Notes: a model not told the origin generated them from the sequence alone. A DNA stretch of 64,000 nt from Erinaceus europaeus (GCF_950295315.1 NC_080181.1:4280726-4344725), one strand, 5' to 3'; shown: positions 1 through 13,557, counted from the stretch's first letter. Translations and numbers: made by a program.

Positions 1-432
1 CTAACACGTCATTTTGTCATAATGAGATCATGTGAGAGGACCAGATCCTACCTGCACAAAGTTATTCTCCACACAGTACCAGCAGTGATGTCCTTTGAGT
101 CAGTGTAATGGATTAAACTCATTAAACAGATGCCTTTCAATTCACGAGTCTTACCTAAAAGAGAATAGAGTATGCACAGAACTGACTTCCTTTAGTCAAC
201 AAATTCAGTCATATTCTGGCATTATTCAGAGGCAAAGCTGGGTTTCTAAGGACCTAAAACATTTAATTATGATATTGTCTCTAGTAAAAATAAATAAATA
301 AAAGTATTAATGTGGAAATGGATTCTAGATGTAATGCTTATTTAGGATGGGGACACCCCCACTCCAAAGTACTATAGCTTTACAGATTCTGGTTGTTTTA
401 TTCTGAGACCTTTTAAAATAATTTACTAGAAA

Positions 433-493
433 TACACACACACACACACAGAGACACACACACACACACAGACACACACACACACACACACAT
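433..493. repeat. (CA)n microsatellite
   Basis: About 60 bases of alternating AC are interrupted twice by GA (gagaca, gaca). It is a simple repeat inside the intron and likely length-polymorphic. Confidence 0.95.
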
Positions 494-666
494 ATTCTAG
501 CTTCATCTTGAGTTCCATTACTCTTCTATAAAACTCCACAGCATCCAGCATTTGCCAGCACTCCCAGGAAGCCCTGCAAGTTAGGGCAGTGGAATAAGCA
601 TCCCAGTAAATGTGGTAAATAGGCAGAGGAGGAGCAAGAGCACTGTAGAATTAACTTGAGTGGCTA

Positions 667-893
667 AGAAGGACGAGAGCTAGCTTACTCAGTAAAGCAC
701 ATGCTTTATCATGTGTGAGGACCTGGGTTCAAGGCTCACATGCATAGGAGAAGCTTTACAAGCAGTGGAGCATTGCTGTGCCTCCCATGCCCTCCCCCCA
801 CATGTACCTCTCTCCCACTCTCCCACCCTTCCTCCCTCCTCCCTCCCTTTCTCTTTCTATTTCTGTGTTTGATTAAAAGGGATTAAAAATAGA
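667..893 (+). repeat. tRNA-derived SINE, diverged copy
   Basis: The order of parts matches the other SINEs here: an A-box-like tRNA start (gagctagcttactcagtaaa), a B-box-like ggttcaaggc, the agaagctttacaagcagtgg body, a long pyrimidine tract (ctctctcccactctccc) and an A-rich tail. It is strongly diverged, hence an old copy. Confidence 0.75.
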
Positions 894-1389
894 GTCCACT
901 GGGACTTCTAGAGTACATTCCTGATGATGGTAAAAGAGTTGGGTGGGAGGATGGAGGGGTTAGAAATGGACGTTGAGACTGATGGAAGTTTGCAGTCAGA
1001 TTTAGCTGCTGAGCAGAATGCCTAGCGGTTCACGTTGGGGGCTCACCTGTGAAGGGGCATTGCAGTGAACTCCACACCAGGACACATTCAGCGGGGTTTA
1101 CAGGATCATCAGCAGGCCAATTCCTGCTGTTGAGGGGAGGAAATGAAAAAACGGACTGTGTGAGGAAAGACAGGAGATGGATATAAAAACAAAGTCGAAG
1201 AGAAAAACACTGAGGAAGAAATGTTTGAGCATCTGCTTTGAGTGATAGAGCAGTACTAACTATTCCTTCCACTTACTATATCTCAGGTTGTTGGTACTCA
1301 GCAAACACTAAACTGGGAAGCCATCAGAAGTAATGGAGGGAGTTTGCCTGGAAGAACAGGACATTACATTAATGGCAAGTCTGTGCCTT

Positions 1390-1490
1390 CAGTGCACAGA
1401 TGAGAAAAAAGAGGCACAGAAGTCACTGACTTGTCAGGGATGGTGCAGTCTAGTTATTAGCTGAGTCAGATCTGGGAACCCAGTCTCTGG
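1390..1490 (-). repeat. MIR relic
   Basis: The order 'cagatgagaaa..gaggcacagaag..agtta ttagctgagtcagatctgggaaccca' follows the reverse complement of the MIR core and tRNA part as I remember it. This is an ancient mammalian SINE fragment. Confidence 0.5.
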
Positions 1491-1961
1491 TGAAAACACT
1501 AGCGATGTGTTTGTTGCTCTGACTGTTTTGTTAAAAAAAGAAAAAGAAAAAACAAATAAACCCAGAGCTCTTCTGTCTGTCCTGACTGAACTTAAAAATT
1601 CTGCGTGGAGTTGTCCATCTTCTTTCTTCAAGGCAACCCTTTCTTCCTTTGGATGTGCAGCTTGCCTTCATGTCTTACAGCATTTCTCTTGGGGATCTCT
1701 CTCCTCTCTGCCCACACAGGCACATAGACCTGCATAAGGCATCTTGCACAAAGACCCATCAGTGCATTTATGCTCCTCCAGACATATGTCCAAACTTTTC
1801 AGAGGTATTCCTATGAAATTATAACTATTTCCTCTAAGGTGTGTTGCATATAGGAACTTACTGATAAATTGATTTTGGAAGAGAATTAGTTGCAGTGTTT
1901 CCTGGGGGCACTTGTCTTGAATTCATCAAGTCTCAGTCTATGTGTTCTTTTTCATTTGTCT

Positions 1962-2121
1962 TTTTTTTCCCTTTTCCTTTTTCTTTTTTTCCTTCAGATA
2001 AAAGGCAGAGAGAAAGGGACCACACTACCAGAGCTTTCTTCAGTATGTGGGGACCACACTTAACCGTGTATAAGTGCGTAACAAAGCCAGCACAATGTCC
2101 AAGTGAGCTATCTTTCCAGCT
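1962..2121 (-). repeat. tRNA-derived SINE, antisense copy
   Basis: It begins with a T-rich stretch (reverse of an A tail), then a purine tract (ggcagagagaaaggg), 'accacactaccagagctttcttcag', and ends with 'caagtgagctatctttcc', the reverse of a tRNA-like A-box. It belongs to the group whose body reads 'accacagcactgaagcttcc' elsewhere in the window. Confidence 0.65.
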
Positions 2122-3011
2122 AACATTGTTTTGTAGACAGATAGGAACCTACCCAATCTCAGGGCTCCAGATGCCACCTGGAAATGGTGATGCTGGGTGG
2201 AGATCGCCGTCCAGAACTCATCTCAAGTTTCATTCTCCCATTACATTATCTGGTCAAGATATCTTTCTAAATATCTTATAGCTATCAAACTCAGTATTCC
2301 TAAAATGAAAAAACATCAACTTTACTGCTGTAATTGTTTTTCTTTCACTGATGTCACCCAAGCCTCCCCCACCCATTCTGGACACCTTAGGGGAAGCTCA
2401 CATCCTGATCCTCCACTCCATTGTGCCTCAGTTAACATTCTTCCTGGTGTTTTCCCAGCTAGTATTTTACTATTGCAGATCCCGTGCAGGCTTGGTGACT
2501 TCTACCCTACTTAGTTGATTTACATTATTCTGCTCCAGCTCCACTATATTCAAATTGACAATATGGCAGTCCCTTATTCAAAACCCATGTACATACATGA
2601 GACTTAGATAGTCCTGTTTGTATATCTCACTCTTATAATCACTGTCCTCTTTGTGGGAGCCTTCATTTACACTTTCACATTCTCCTAGTCTTATTCTCCC
2701 CTTGCATACACACACCTGGAAAACTTACCTGCCTGTTATACTTGTTTCTGGTAAGTTCCTCTTTGCCTTTACTCCTACAGTCCCATTACTTTCTCCTACC
2801 TTTTTTTTTTTTTAAATTCCTCTCTCTCCTATATTTCCCCCATCTATCCAACATGTCAGTTTCCTTATATTTCCCTTGAGTGTACACACTGCTTCAGGAA
2901 TCGATGTTCTTGGCATTCATCACTTCTGATACTGTATCACAATTATTTTGATGGTGGTCTTCTCCATACTAGAGTAAATGTACTTTTTCTCCTTAAGAAT
3001 GGACTTCAGTA

Positions 3012-3224
3012 GGGGCCAGGTGGTGGTGCACCTGGTTGAGCGCACGTATTACAATGTGCAAGGATCCGGGTTTGAGCTCCCGGTCCCCACCTGCAGGGGG
3101 AATGCTTCACGAGTGGTGAAGCAGGGCTGCAGGTGTCTATCTGTGTTTTTCCCTCTCTATCACCCCCTTTTCTCTTGGTTTATCTCTATCCAATAAATAA
3201 AGATAATTTTAAAAAATTTTTAAA
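3012..3224 (+). repeat. ERI-type SINE (group a) with target-site duplication
   Basis: This is a full-length tRNA-derived SINE. It starts ggggccaggtggtggtgcac, has B-box-like gggtttgagctcc, then cacctgcagggggaatgc, a CT-rich tract, and an A-rich end caataaataaag. A 17-base duplication reading aagaatggactt-N-agta with one mismatch flanks it (2995-3011 and 3225-3241). It inserted about 500 bases upstream of exon A. Confidence 0.92.
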
Positions 3225-3726
3225 AAGAATGGACTTAAGTAAATGACAGCACTGTTGGTCCATAGTTGATTTATCTTTTTACTTCCCAGAATGCCTAGCA
3301 AAATGCCCTGCTTATTAAAGATATCAAATAAGTATATGTGGACTTAAAAAAAAAACTACCTTTTTCAGTATTCTATTATTTTTCTTTAAAAATATCAACA
3401 CAAGTATTTGCCATGAGAAATGCTCTTAGTTATGTATTTCCTGGAGCATACTCAGTAATTGAACTACCTGCTTGATTAACACTTTCAATAATTATTATTT
3501 TAAATGGTACAGGCCATACAAGTAATCTTAATTCTTAAGAAAAGACTAGAATTCCATCATGGTGATTAAGTCTAAATGCATTTCTTATTTCAATGCATCA
3601 AAAATTTAACAGTCATCAAACAGACATTAAAAACCAAATCTAAGTGCTTTTCAATGTAACATCACCAGAATTGGAATGAAACTGTGACATTCCTTTTATG
3701 TTTAAAGACTATTCTTTATTTCCCAG

Positions 3727-3829
3727 GTGTGATGGGAGAATATGAGCCGAAAATTGAGGTCCATTTTCCTTTCACGGTTACAGCTGCTAAGGGAACAACT
3801 GTTAAGTTAGAGTGCTTTGCACTTGGCAA
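3727..3829 (+). CDS. CNTN6: Contactin-6 exon A: start of Ig-like domain 3
   Basis: This 103-base internal coding exon has the acceptor tttcccag|gt and the donor caa|gtaagt. Two bases complete a codon begun upstream, then come 33 codons starting [17 protein letters not shown] and ending KLECFALG, and two bases (AA) that start an Asn codon. The Cys in LECFA is the B-strand cysteine of Ig3 and pairs with the Cys of YECRA in exon B. The EYEPKIEV entry into Ig3 is shared by contactins; the following [13 protein letters not shown] is what I remember for CNTN6 rather than CNTN3/4/5. Contactin-6 is a GPI-anchored neuronal cell-surface adhesion protein with six Ig and four FnIII domains, reported as a Notch ligand and PTPRG partner. 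The first Ig domains are the partner-binding part in this family. The start is set by the splice site, because this exon has no initiator codon. Confidence 0.93.
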
Positions 3830-4904
3830 GTAAGTACATATTCTTCCATAATTAGACATCATTGTTTATTAACATGTGACATTTCTTATTTTGGGATCAC
3901 TTACTTTGCTAAAGTTTCATTTATCCAGAAGCTCTTTGGTGACGATTTGTTTTTTAAAAGAAGGGCATATGGGAATTGATGAAGTGACCAAATAAAATTA
4001 TCTTTCTAGTCGACATGAAAAGATCCATCTAGTGAGATGCAGTTTAATGCGTGAATTTAGTAAATGCTGTTTTTTTTTTTCTAATTTCAAGGTTGACTGA
4101 ATTATGTATGTGCATTTCTCCGTAAGTCAGAGTAGAAGCAAAAGTATAGTTAGTAGCTTGAAAACAAAATAGAGTGTGACTCATGTTTTAGGTAAAACAG
4201 AGTCTATAATCAGGAGACAACTGGGAAAATGTGACGTCTTCAGACCCCAAAGGCTGGTTAAACGCACAGGATTATATAACACTGTGCAAGTCTTATTTCC
4301 AATGGTTTACCTGAGTTGTTGATTTTAGTATGCCTGAAAATGCCCCAACTAAGAAGCTCAAATCTGATAAATGCAAAAAATAATATGTATTGGCACAGTG
4401 CCAAAGGTTTCAGTATATCCTGCAGTTAAATAATTCTTAAATGCCAGAGTTTGTACTAACGAAAGAAGGTTATATTGTAAAACAAATTAGAGAACTGCAT
4501 TTATAGAGGAAAAAAATAAAAACCAATATGGGATATTTCCCCAGGCAGGCTTATTTAATAAGATAGATGTGTTTGGTCTTAGAAGTCTGGAAATATACTT
4601 AGTAAATTGATCTGTAAAAATCCCTTTCGTTCTAGGTAGAATCCAACAGTTAAAATGCATTCTTTTTATCCTTTGTTTTCTTCAAATTCTCTACTCCTTT
4701 TCCCAACCGTATATGGCTTAGTAGATAAGTACACAGATAAATGGGAAGATACAGTCTCAGCTTGTCAAGACAATCTCTGCTGCTGTTTCATATCTTTTCT
4801 GGGAAGTGCTTATGGAGGAGAAAAGGAACAAAGAAATGTGCCTCCACCTCAACATTCCACCCTGATGAAAGTAAACAAAAAAGAACTTAAACAATTTTGT
4901 TAGT

Positions 4905-6706
4905 GATTTAATATTGACTTATGAACTTATGGGATAAGAGGGGAATAATTCCATACCATTTCCACCACCAGAATTCTGTGTCCCCATTCCTTCCATTGGA
5001 AATAGCAGTGGTTCTCCCAAAGCCACAGATAGGGGTTGATTATTATCTCTACAACTATCTATATTTTTATATATTTGCCTATTTTTTTTCTGTGGTCCTG
5101 TCTTCTCTTCCTTTCTAAGTCACACCTACACCTATTACTACTTTCAAAAGTCCTTCCTTTTTTTCCTCTTATCTTTCTAGGTCCTGATAGAAGTGGAATT
5201 CAGAGCCCTCTTGTCATCTTCCCCCCCTATCATTTCTTCCCTTCCGGGAGTATGGACCCATTTTTTTTATTATTGATTTAATAATTATTGACAAGATTGT
5301 AGGATAAGAGGGGTAAAATTCCCTAAAATTCCCACCAGAGGTCTGTATTCCGTCCCCTCCATTGGAAGGTGCCCTATTCTTTATTCCTCTGGGAGTATGG
5401 ACCAACCATCTTTATGGGGATGCAGAAGGAGGATGGTCTGGCTTCTATAATTGCTTCTCTACTGAACATGGGCATTGGCAGGTCCATCCATACTCCCATC
5501 CTATTTTTATCTTTTCCTACTGGGGGAGGGCTCTAGAGAGGTGAGGTTGTCTGCCCAGAGGTGCCAGGTTCATGGTATCATGGTAGTATCTGCAACCATG
5601 GACGAAAAAGATTAAGATATAAACCAGAACAAATTGTTTAATAATTAGGAACCTAAAGGTAAAGACATAGTGGATGAGATTTGGGTCCTCCATTTTGTAA
5701 AAAAAAACGAGGAAGTCTCTTTTTAGGTATATTCCAAGGGGCCCATGTCTTTACTGAGTTTTACCTGAGCCCGACAGTTAACATGCAAGTAGGCTAAAGG
5801 TATTGTCTGGGGAGATGATATCAGAGTTGACACTAGGACTAGAAAGCTGGATCAGGGCAGAGAGTAGCCCCCAAATATGGGAAAGGCATATACTGTAAAC
5901 TGTAAACCCCATCCATCTGATCTGGGGCCCGTATTCAGCATAGGAGCCTGTGCAACCTCTGCAGGTCTGAGCTCACATTCCATTGTCATAACTAGGAACA
6001 TTCTAGGCTGAACTCATTTCAGGACCAGTCCTCCTGGAGTGGCAGAGTATGTTCACCCAGCCTCCCTTCAGAGAGTGAGCAGTCCCTACAATTGTTCTAT
6101 ATTGAGGGCAAGGTCCTGTAGCGGCCCATAAGATGGTTTAAGATGTTGTTCCTGATGGAGATGATTGGTGATGGTGGAGAGAGGGATCTATTAGAGGACC
6201 CAAATTCCTTCTGGTGTGCAGAAAGTGGGAGTTACGGCTTCTTCAATTGCTTCTCCAGTGGACATGGGTGCTGGCAGATAGATCTATACCCACAGCCTGT
6301 TAGTATCTTTCCCTAGTGGGACAGGGCTCTAGAGAGGTGAGGTTCCAGGACACGTTGGTGAGGTCGCCTGCCCAGGGAAGTCAGGATGGAATCGTGGTAG
6401 CACCTACAACTTGGTGGTTAAAAGATGGTAATATATAAAGCAGGACAAAGTGTTTAATAAAGAGGAATGAAAATGTAGGAAAAGAGCAGATGAAAATAGG
6501 GATCTTATTACAGTGGAGAGGAATTACGAAGTCTATTTTAGTTATGTTCCTAGAGGCCCATGACGTTAGTAATTTCTGCTCGAGCTTGATAACTAACATG
6601 CAGGTGTCAATTCCTTTAGGGATATCATTGAGTCCCAATAGGAACAGGATCACAACAATGTCAGATTCATGCCCCAGCAACAGTGTAAGTTCCACAGCTT
6701 ACCTGA
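4905..6706 (-). mobile_element. L1-like 3' region, outer copy interrupted by a younger copy
   Basis: Antisense copy of the long 3' region seen repeatedly in this window. It starts near 'gggataagaggggaataattcc', continues 'ccaccaccagaattctgtgtcc' and reaches 'cttcccttccgggagtatggaccca' at 5260, where a second copy interrupts it. It resumes at 6203 with 'aattccttctggtgtgcagaaagtggg' and runs on through 'cagtggacatgggtgctggcag' and 'ggttccaggacacgttggtgaggtcg' to about 6706. No reading frame is preserved, and none is expected in a 3' UTR. The L1 assignment rests on the copies at 14617 and 61477, which are joined to L1 ORF2 sequence. Confidence 0.7.
5261..6195 (-). mobile_element. L1-like 3' region, nested younger copy
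   Basis: About 935 bases inserted in the same orientation inside the 4905-6706 copy. The left edge is the reverse of an A-rich tail (ttttttttattattgattt), followed by 'gtaggataagaggggtaaaattcc'. The target heptamer ggaccca flanks it (5254-5260 and 6196-6202), and the outer element continues in register on either side. The right part matches 35580-35860 in order ('cctgtgcaacctct', 'tcatttcaggaccagtc', 'gagtggcag'). Confidence 0.75.
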
Positions 6707-6879
6707 GCTACTTTCCATCCTAATGCCTACATGATTCTTTGCTGGACTTTTCTCACTTCAAGAACGTTACTACCTGTCACTGATACACATCAGCGCCCTA
6801 TCACTCAAGCTCATATTTTTCCCTAGTCACATAAAAAGTGTCTGAATACAGTGTTCTTCTTTAGGGTTTATAACCAACT

Positions 6880-7740
6880 TCTCTCATAGAATTTACCCTC
6901 TTTTTCCATTTTGTGGCCTTTACACTTCTCTTTCCCTCTCACAGAAACCCTTTTCCCTGTTCCTCCTGTGCTTTGCTGACCTCACTTATTCTTTGGCCTC
7001 AACTTGAATATCGTCTTTTATAGAAGCCATCTGTGACTGTTCTGTCTAGCTCACAACCACCATTCCCTAAGCATTTGCTTGCTTTCCTTCATAATCCTCA
7101 GGCAATTTAAAGTTATTCACACATGGATTTCTCTACTTCTTCTCCCCCATATTAGTTGGAAGTCCAGATAGCTATATAATTCGGATGGCTTAAAAGAGCC
7201 CAGTCATGGGATGAGTTGAACATCTATACACAGGAGTATAAGGACCAAGAAAAGAAACAGAGGCACTTGTAGACTAGTTATAGCAAGAAGTCATTCTCAC
7301 CCCTAAGCTCCTCATGATAAAGAGAGAGGAAATGAAGTCTCTGGCACTGGGAAGAGCTAGGTGTATGGAGAGCACCAGGGCTACTTGATAGTGACATGCA
7401 GGTGCCTCTGTAGTTATGGGAAGAGATGTGAACAGAACACAGAAGGTGAATGATGAGGCAAATCACATCCTGACTTCTTTTTTCCATATGCATGTCTTCT
7501 GGTGACTGATTGTACTTTTGGTTGAAGGTCCCTGGAAGGCAGGTTGCTAATCCTGAGGAGGTGATGGACAATCCACAAACAAAAATGTGTGGGGACAGGG
7601 CAAGAAGGGAACAGAATAGCGAGCTACCTGCCCCAGCATTATGCTTAAACCCAAGAAGGATGGTGTGGTAACTGCATTACTCCTTGTGTATGTCTAGTGC
7701 TTGGCACAATGCCTGGCACCAAAAATCACCCTGAGAAAAT
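6880..7740 (-). repeat. Possible L2 relic
   Basis: Pieces such as 'ccctgttcctcctgtgctttgctgacctc', 'cttataga-agccatctgtgac' and, near 7690, 'gtgcttggcacaatgcctggcacc' resemble the reverse complement of the L2 3' region. The match is patchy and from memory only. Confidence 0.3.
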
Positions 7741-10700
7741 AACCAGTTTGAAGGAGTATTCAGAAATACTGCACTTAATGAAGTAAACTGTAGTTAACTG
7801 ATGCTAATAGTTTCTTTGTTCATGAAGACTCATATGTAGTTCCTATTCTCTCAAACAAGTACACTGCTATTCATTCCACAACCCTGTCTCTTGCCTTTCC
7901 ATCATCTCCTCTTTATGCCCTAGCTAATGCACACTTGTTTTCTCATTCCCACTTTCCCCTGGCTATTCTTGCCTTATTCTATTAAGTACCTCTTGATTCT
8001 ATACACATCATCGTGTATCGCTCTTTTTTGTATTCTCTCTCATTTTGATGTTTAAGTCATATATGCTGTCTAACAAAAATATCTACAAAAACTGTTCTTG
8101 AGCTATTGATCTTTAGGAAAGATTTTTTTGGCAGGATAGAGTGAGCTAAAAAGTAGGTATATCATATTTAAGTACTAGAGCAAAGGACAGTGAAAAATAG
8201 AGATCACAGAGAATAGTAGTTGATGTGATAATACCTCATAGCAAAGACAAGAGGCTCATCGGCACACAGTCTTGCTCTTCCCAACTTTGCCTTTTCCCAG
8301 CAGTCCAGATTTCCCACTGGAAATTACTACTTACTCCCTGTATCAGTTGCCCTACTCCCTCAAGGAAAAAATGACTTAGACTTGAGAACAGCCCCAAAAC
8401 CAGGGCTGGGCTTTGCATAGCTCATCTCCTAATGAAAATGGATCTTGAAAGCCTTGAAAGTACCTGTGCAGCAGGTACTGTGCCAGCTTCCCAGGACTTG
8501 CATAGTCCCTACTCTCAAAGGGCTCCACGCTGTCTCTCCATGGTGACCTGCTTGCTTGGATCTGGTCAGCCCCTGGTCTCCAGAGATGCACACTGTCCAT
8601 CTACTACTGTCCTTCCTCGAAAATGAAGCTGAACACTAAGCAACAGCCATGACAGATTTTCTTCCCCTTGGGTTTTCTTTGACCTATCACATTCTCTCAC
8701 CAAGATCTGGTAGGCCCAAACGAGGAAAGTTTCAGTCATTAGAGCTATACTTAGAAAACAAACCAGAGCACCGTTCCATTGCCCACAAGCAATGTTTTCA
8801 GTCGTCTTGAAAAGTACGTTTATCTCTATCAGCTAAAATTGGTTCCCCAAACTGGAGGGTATAAATTCATGCAACTGTGGTCACACGGATAATTTTAAAA
8901 TACAGCAACAGATAAATTTTCTGTTTTATCAAAAATAAAAGCAGATGATTAATTATTTCAGGTTGTTGAGTTTCACTATTATTTATATCGCCCAAGTTCA
9001 TCACTTTTCCTAATTTGAAGTTAAAAAAACTCAGTAGTTGTCTTCTGAAAAAACCTCTACTTTAATCTGACTTGTCTAACATTAGACGGCTTCTATCCAG
9101 GCTGCTTCAGGACTAGCACAACAGGACTGTACTAGTTAGACTCCCAGACCTCTCTCTATAAGCAGTAGTGCAAAACTAATCAGAGCACTGGCACATAAGT
9201 GACAGTGACATGCTATATGTTACAGGATAATTCTTCAAAGGTGTTATTTCTCAGAAAGAAGGAAATACTTAAGGAAGGTCCATAAAAAAAACAAAGATGT
9301 ACAAAATATCTTGGGAAACAGAGCAAAGTGTAAGAAAAAAAAAAAAAGGGAGAAGAATTAGTTACTTTGGAAAGAAATGGCTGTTTTTAGACATATAGAG
9401 AGCTATTATCAGGAGACTGCTCACAAGCTGCTCTCTAGTTTCAAGAAAGGTGGGGAGAGGGTGGAGTCCCACAGAATGGGATTGAACTAGCAGAGTTAGG
9501 TGGGCTTATATAGAAGTTCTTTACAGAAAACTGATACAGGAAAATAGGTTATCAACAGAAGTGGTAGAATCTCTTTCCTACTCTGCTGTACAACATAATA
9601 ATCCCCATTTCTCTGCTGATAATTTAGATGCTACTTTGCCTGAAAGGAGAGAAATGGTCTGGGCTAGGATTGGAAGTGAAACATTTCAGCTTTTTTGTTG
9701 TTGTTGGCTGTTCATCCACCCATTTAGGCTGCTCATTAATGGCGGAAGGCTAGAGCCAAGCAGACTTGCCTTTTGGCAAATGCATGAGTAGTTGACATTT
9801 TAAAGTGGTCAGTGGCAAGTATAGAATTAGACATCGAGAGCCTTTTCCTGCTCAGTGTTAAACCCGGAACCATTGACCAAGAGGCTAGTGTCTCTACATT
9901 TCCCTGGAGTCTACTTTCAGACACTGGGAACAGTACTTTTATCAGATCTCTCTTTGAGAGATCAAAGGTCAAACAAGACCTTTGAGGACTAATAAATATT
10001 TCATTTCCTTGAAATGAGTAAGTAACTGAAGTAACTGAATATTGGTAAGTAACTGAATATTGGTGCTACTGTTTTTTAAAGTCTTATTGATAAAGTTCTG
10101 AAGTGAGTAGTTCTGGATACAAGGACAACTTTGATGTGTGAAGAGTTAGTGACTACCAGAAGCAGCTAGGTCAGAGGTTGATGGTGCGGGGGAGGGGCTG
10201 GTTGCATAAAAACCAGATACTTGTAGGTATTGCTCTAGAAACCCAGATTTTTGATTTGGGCCCCAATCAACTGGCTGGTGCTAGGACACAGTGAACCTGC
10301 TCCTGTAAGTGATAGAAAAGCTCCTGGCAGATGCCTGCTGCTTTAGGAAGGAGGCTCTGCTGAGGACCACTCCCAGGACCCCCTGCCAGGACCTGCACCA
10401 GGCTTCTCTCTGACTCCTCTTGCCCTGACACCCCCTCCAGCACCCCTTCCAAAGTTCACTCCTAGACAAGTTGAGAACTAAGAACAGAAGGGGAAACACA
10501 AAGCAGAACTTGAACTAGCTTTAGTGGATTGCACCAAAGTAAAGGACTCTGGGAAGTGGGGTTTCAGGTTCTGGAGCATAATGGTGGAGGGGGACCTAGG
10601 CTGGGGGTGAGAGTGTTATGCAGAAAACTGAGCAATTTACACATGTTCCAACAGCTGGAACTGGAGGATCTTGCACACTTCCCTGCTTAGCTTGTCCTTG

Positions 10701-12479
10701 CCCCTACTCTTTGTATCAACCTGTCTTCTTCACTGATCCCAGAGTGCCCGTACATGCCATCCATACCTGCTGCATGTTTGCTGAGTTGGACTCAGACATG
10801 AGAAATGTGGCCAACCTTTTGTAAGAAGAGGCATGCTGTTGTGAGGGTTGATAACCCAGAACTCTCCAGATGCTTTTCACGTATCTTGGCCCTGAAAATT
10901 CTGACCACATTCCACTAGCTTCAGTTTTCTGACAGTTTTCATTTCTCCGCATAACCTTTTGCAGACCCTCAAAAGATCACTAGATATGTCACATAGCCAC
11001 CAACAATAAAAGAGCAAAATTTGGTCAGTGATGCTTAAATGACCCTGTGCACAAGGGCAGACTTGGGACTATTCTGTAATAAAAAAAGCCACGTGCTGAA
11101 AAGCAACATGGGTTTATCTACCACGACAATCCCGCGAGCTAATAGTGTCACAGACAGATTTTCCCCCTTCACTTTACATGTTCCTTATCTTGCTCCTGCA
11201 GCCATTAACACACAATCAGATCAGCTGTGCTCAAAAGGCCTTGAACCAGTTACTGTCATAATTATGTGAGTGACCTTTCCAGACTCATCTAAAACCTGGT
11301 GCTGAGGTGGGAGGGGGAACACATTCAGTTTCCTGCCCTTTTTAGTTCCTGCTTATCTCTCTTTCAGATCGCATTTACAAATCATCTTTTGTTACACTCC
11401 ATCAAATGCCTATTAGGGAACACAGGGCAGTAAGTCATTTTTTCTCTTTTTATATGTTTATTGCAAATAAGAAACCACCAGTTATCAATTCACAAAGTCA
11501 TTTTTGCTATAGTTTATGTTTTCCCCACTCGGTTCTTAGCCAAGCTGTCTCAAATGGCTGCTCGTGTCTCCCACTGTAACTGTGAGAATGACAAATATTC
11601 CTCTGAGACTTCCCACAGTCTGCGACTGGCGAGAGCTCCTGAGAGAGCCTGCTCTTTAGTTACAGACTGATGGTTTATTAATACTGTTTAGTGGAGACTG
11701 CCAGTCAGTAAGGACTGTAGGAATTAAAGATAAAGTGGAATCATGATATTTATTTATCAGACCAAAAATCAAATCTCTTAGTCATTGGATGGACAATCTA
11801 GAGAAGAATCAATAAATGCGCAGATGTCACTGGAAAGCCGTACATTACTGAGTGAGTCAAGAAAGTTAGCTGTGTGAGATCTTGGTGGCTTCAGTATTGC
11901 TGAGAGAGACCAAGGACTCATCTTCACTTTGGGTATTAACCCCAAGAGCTGGGGGCCCAGAGGACCTTACTCTACTCTCCTAGCCAGACACCAGTCTGTA
12001 GATGGGAAAGTAAGGCTCTCTGCAGGGGAGGCCAGATGGGGAGGCTGACCAGCCTGACAGCTTAATACTTCTTTTGAGGCTCTCGGTATTTTTTAACTTT
12101 ATTCTACCATGGCAACAGTGTTTGACTGTCTTGTTTACTTTTGAGCTTTTTTTTTTAGAAAAACAGGATCATATTGCTATTCACATTTGGATTCAGTGCT
12201 AAATAACTTGCATCTGATTTCCAACGTGTCCAGGATTAACCTAGAAGCAAAAGAACAGCCACACACTTGCACAGGCCTCACAACTGGCAAGTGATAGACC
12301 TGACTGTAAATCTTAAACTCTTCTTTACTTATCATGCCATTTTTTTAGTTGCTAAGAGTAATTTCCACTGTGGCAAATATGTCTCTGCATGCACTTGGGT
12401 ATATTGATGGTTGGGACATAGTTTCTGTGTCTCACTTAAATTCTAACCACACCTCTGACATTATTCCTCAGTGGATTAA

Positions 12480-12635
12480 AAAAGGAGTCACCAGTGACTG
12501 GGGAAGCTGAGCTCTGCTGGTATAGTTCAGATTTCTATGACTGGTCTAGTGACACATGGAGCAGAATGGTGCTTTGACTTCTCTATCTCTTATGACATAA
12601 ATAAAATTAATCTTTAAAAAATAAATAAAAGCCAG
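12480..12635 (+). repeat. tRNA-derived SINE, truncated or diverged
   Basis: The segment 'catggagcagaatggtgctttgacttctctatctcttatgacataaataaaattaatc' followed by an A-rich tail matches the 3' half of the minor SINE group found elsewhere in the window. The tRNA-like part is barely recognisable. Confidence 0.5.
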
Positions 12636-13557
12636 GATGAATTTAGGCAAATTCTTTATCCTTCTGAATACAGTTTCCTTATTTTAAACTGTTCCAGTTT
12701 TGGATTTCTGTAGGTTGTACATAATCAGTCATGCCAAAATTCCCAAGAATATTCTACTAGGAATTTAAATTTGTGCACCGTGACTCTGTCTCCTAATACC
12801 TATATTACTGCTCATGAGAAATTCATGGACGTGACAGCAAACCTGCTCTGTGATCCTTTGTGTCTTTTTACTTGAGGTCTTACTTTGACTGATATGTTTG
12901 ATGACAACACAATGGTTAAAACTGTCATTATCTGCAGACTTCCTATGCTGTGAATTAAGCCACTTGCTTAAATTTATTTTTGTGATATTGGTATTGTTCA
13001 AGCTAAGACTGCATCATATTTGGGTTTCTAAATAAAGTTGAATTAAGAATGTGAAAACATTTTCAGTTAAGTCCTTAGCATGACTTGATACTAAGTTGGA
13101 AGTTTAGGTGGTAGACATTGACTATATGCATGCTATTGATATTTTACTCATTTCCAATCTTAGTATTGACTTTGTCAATAACTTTGAAATAATGCATATG
13201 ACCTAGTCATGTGTGACTTACTAATAACATACACTTTCCTTAATACTCCCCTCCCTAACTCTAATAATAATAAGAACAATAGTAGACCATAGCTCATCAT
13301 CAAGGCTGGGCATCACCTCTGGCCTCTTCCCAGCATCAGCTCTTATCTGAACCCTTAAAAAATCCTAGGAGATCACTTTATCCTCCCTACTTTGTCTACC
13401 TAATACCTAAGTCTGTTACAACTGAACCATCCTGGATCTCTTATTCCTGCTGAAAATAAAGCTAGGGATATTTCTCTCTTTCCTCTCTCGTCATCAGGCT
13501 TGTCATTGGTGCTTGGTGCCTACACAACAAATTTACTCCTCCTGTCAGTCGTTTTAC

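Larger units (their letters stand above)
1..3726 (+). other. CNTN6: CNTN6 intron, 3' part (upstream of exon A)
   Basis: This is intronic sequence ending at the acceptor tttcccag just before exon A; its donor lies upstream of the window. It contains a CA microsatellite, a MIR relic and three SINE copies, listed separately. I looked for the exon carrying the end of Ig2 and the Ig2-Ig3 linker and did not find it, so that exon should lie upstream. The parts at 1-430, 900-1390, 1490-1960 and 2130-2990 contain nothing else I recognise apart from pyrimidine-rich stretches. Confidence 0.8.
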
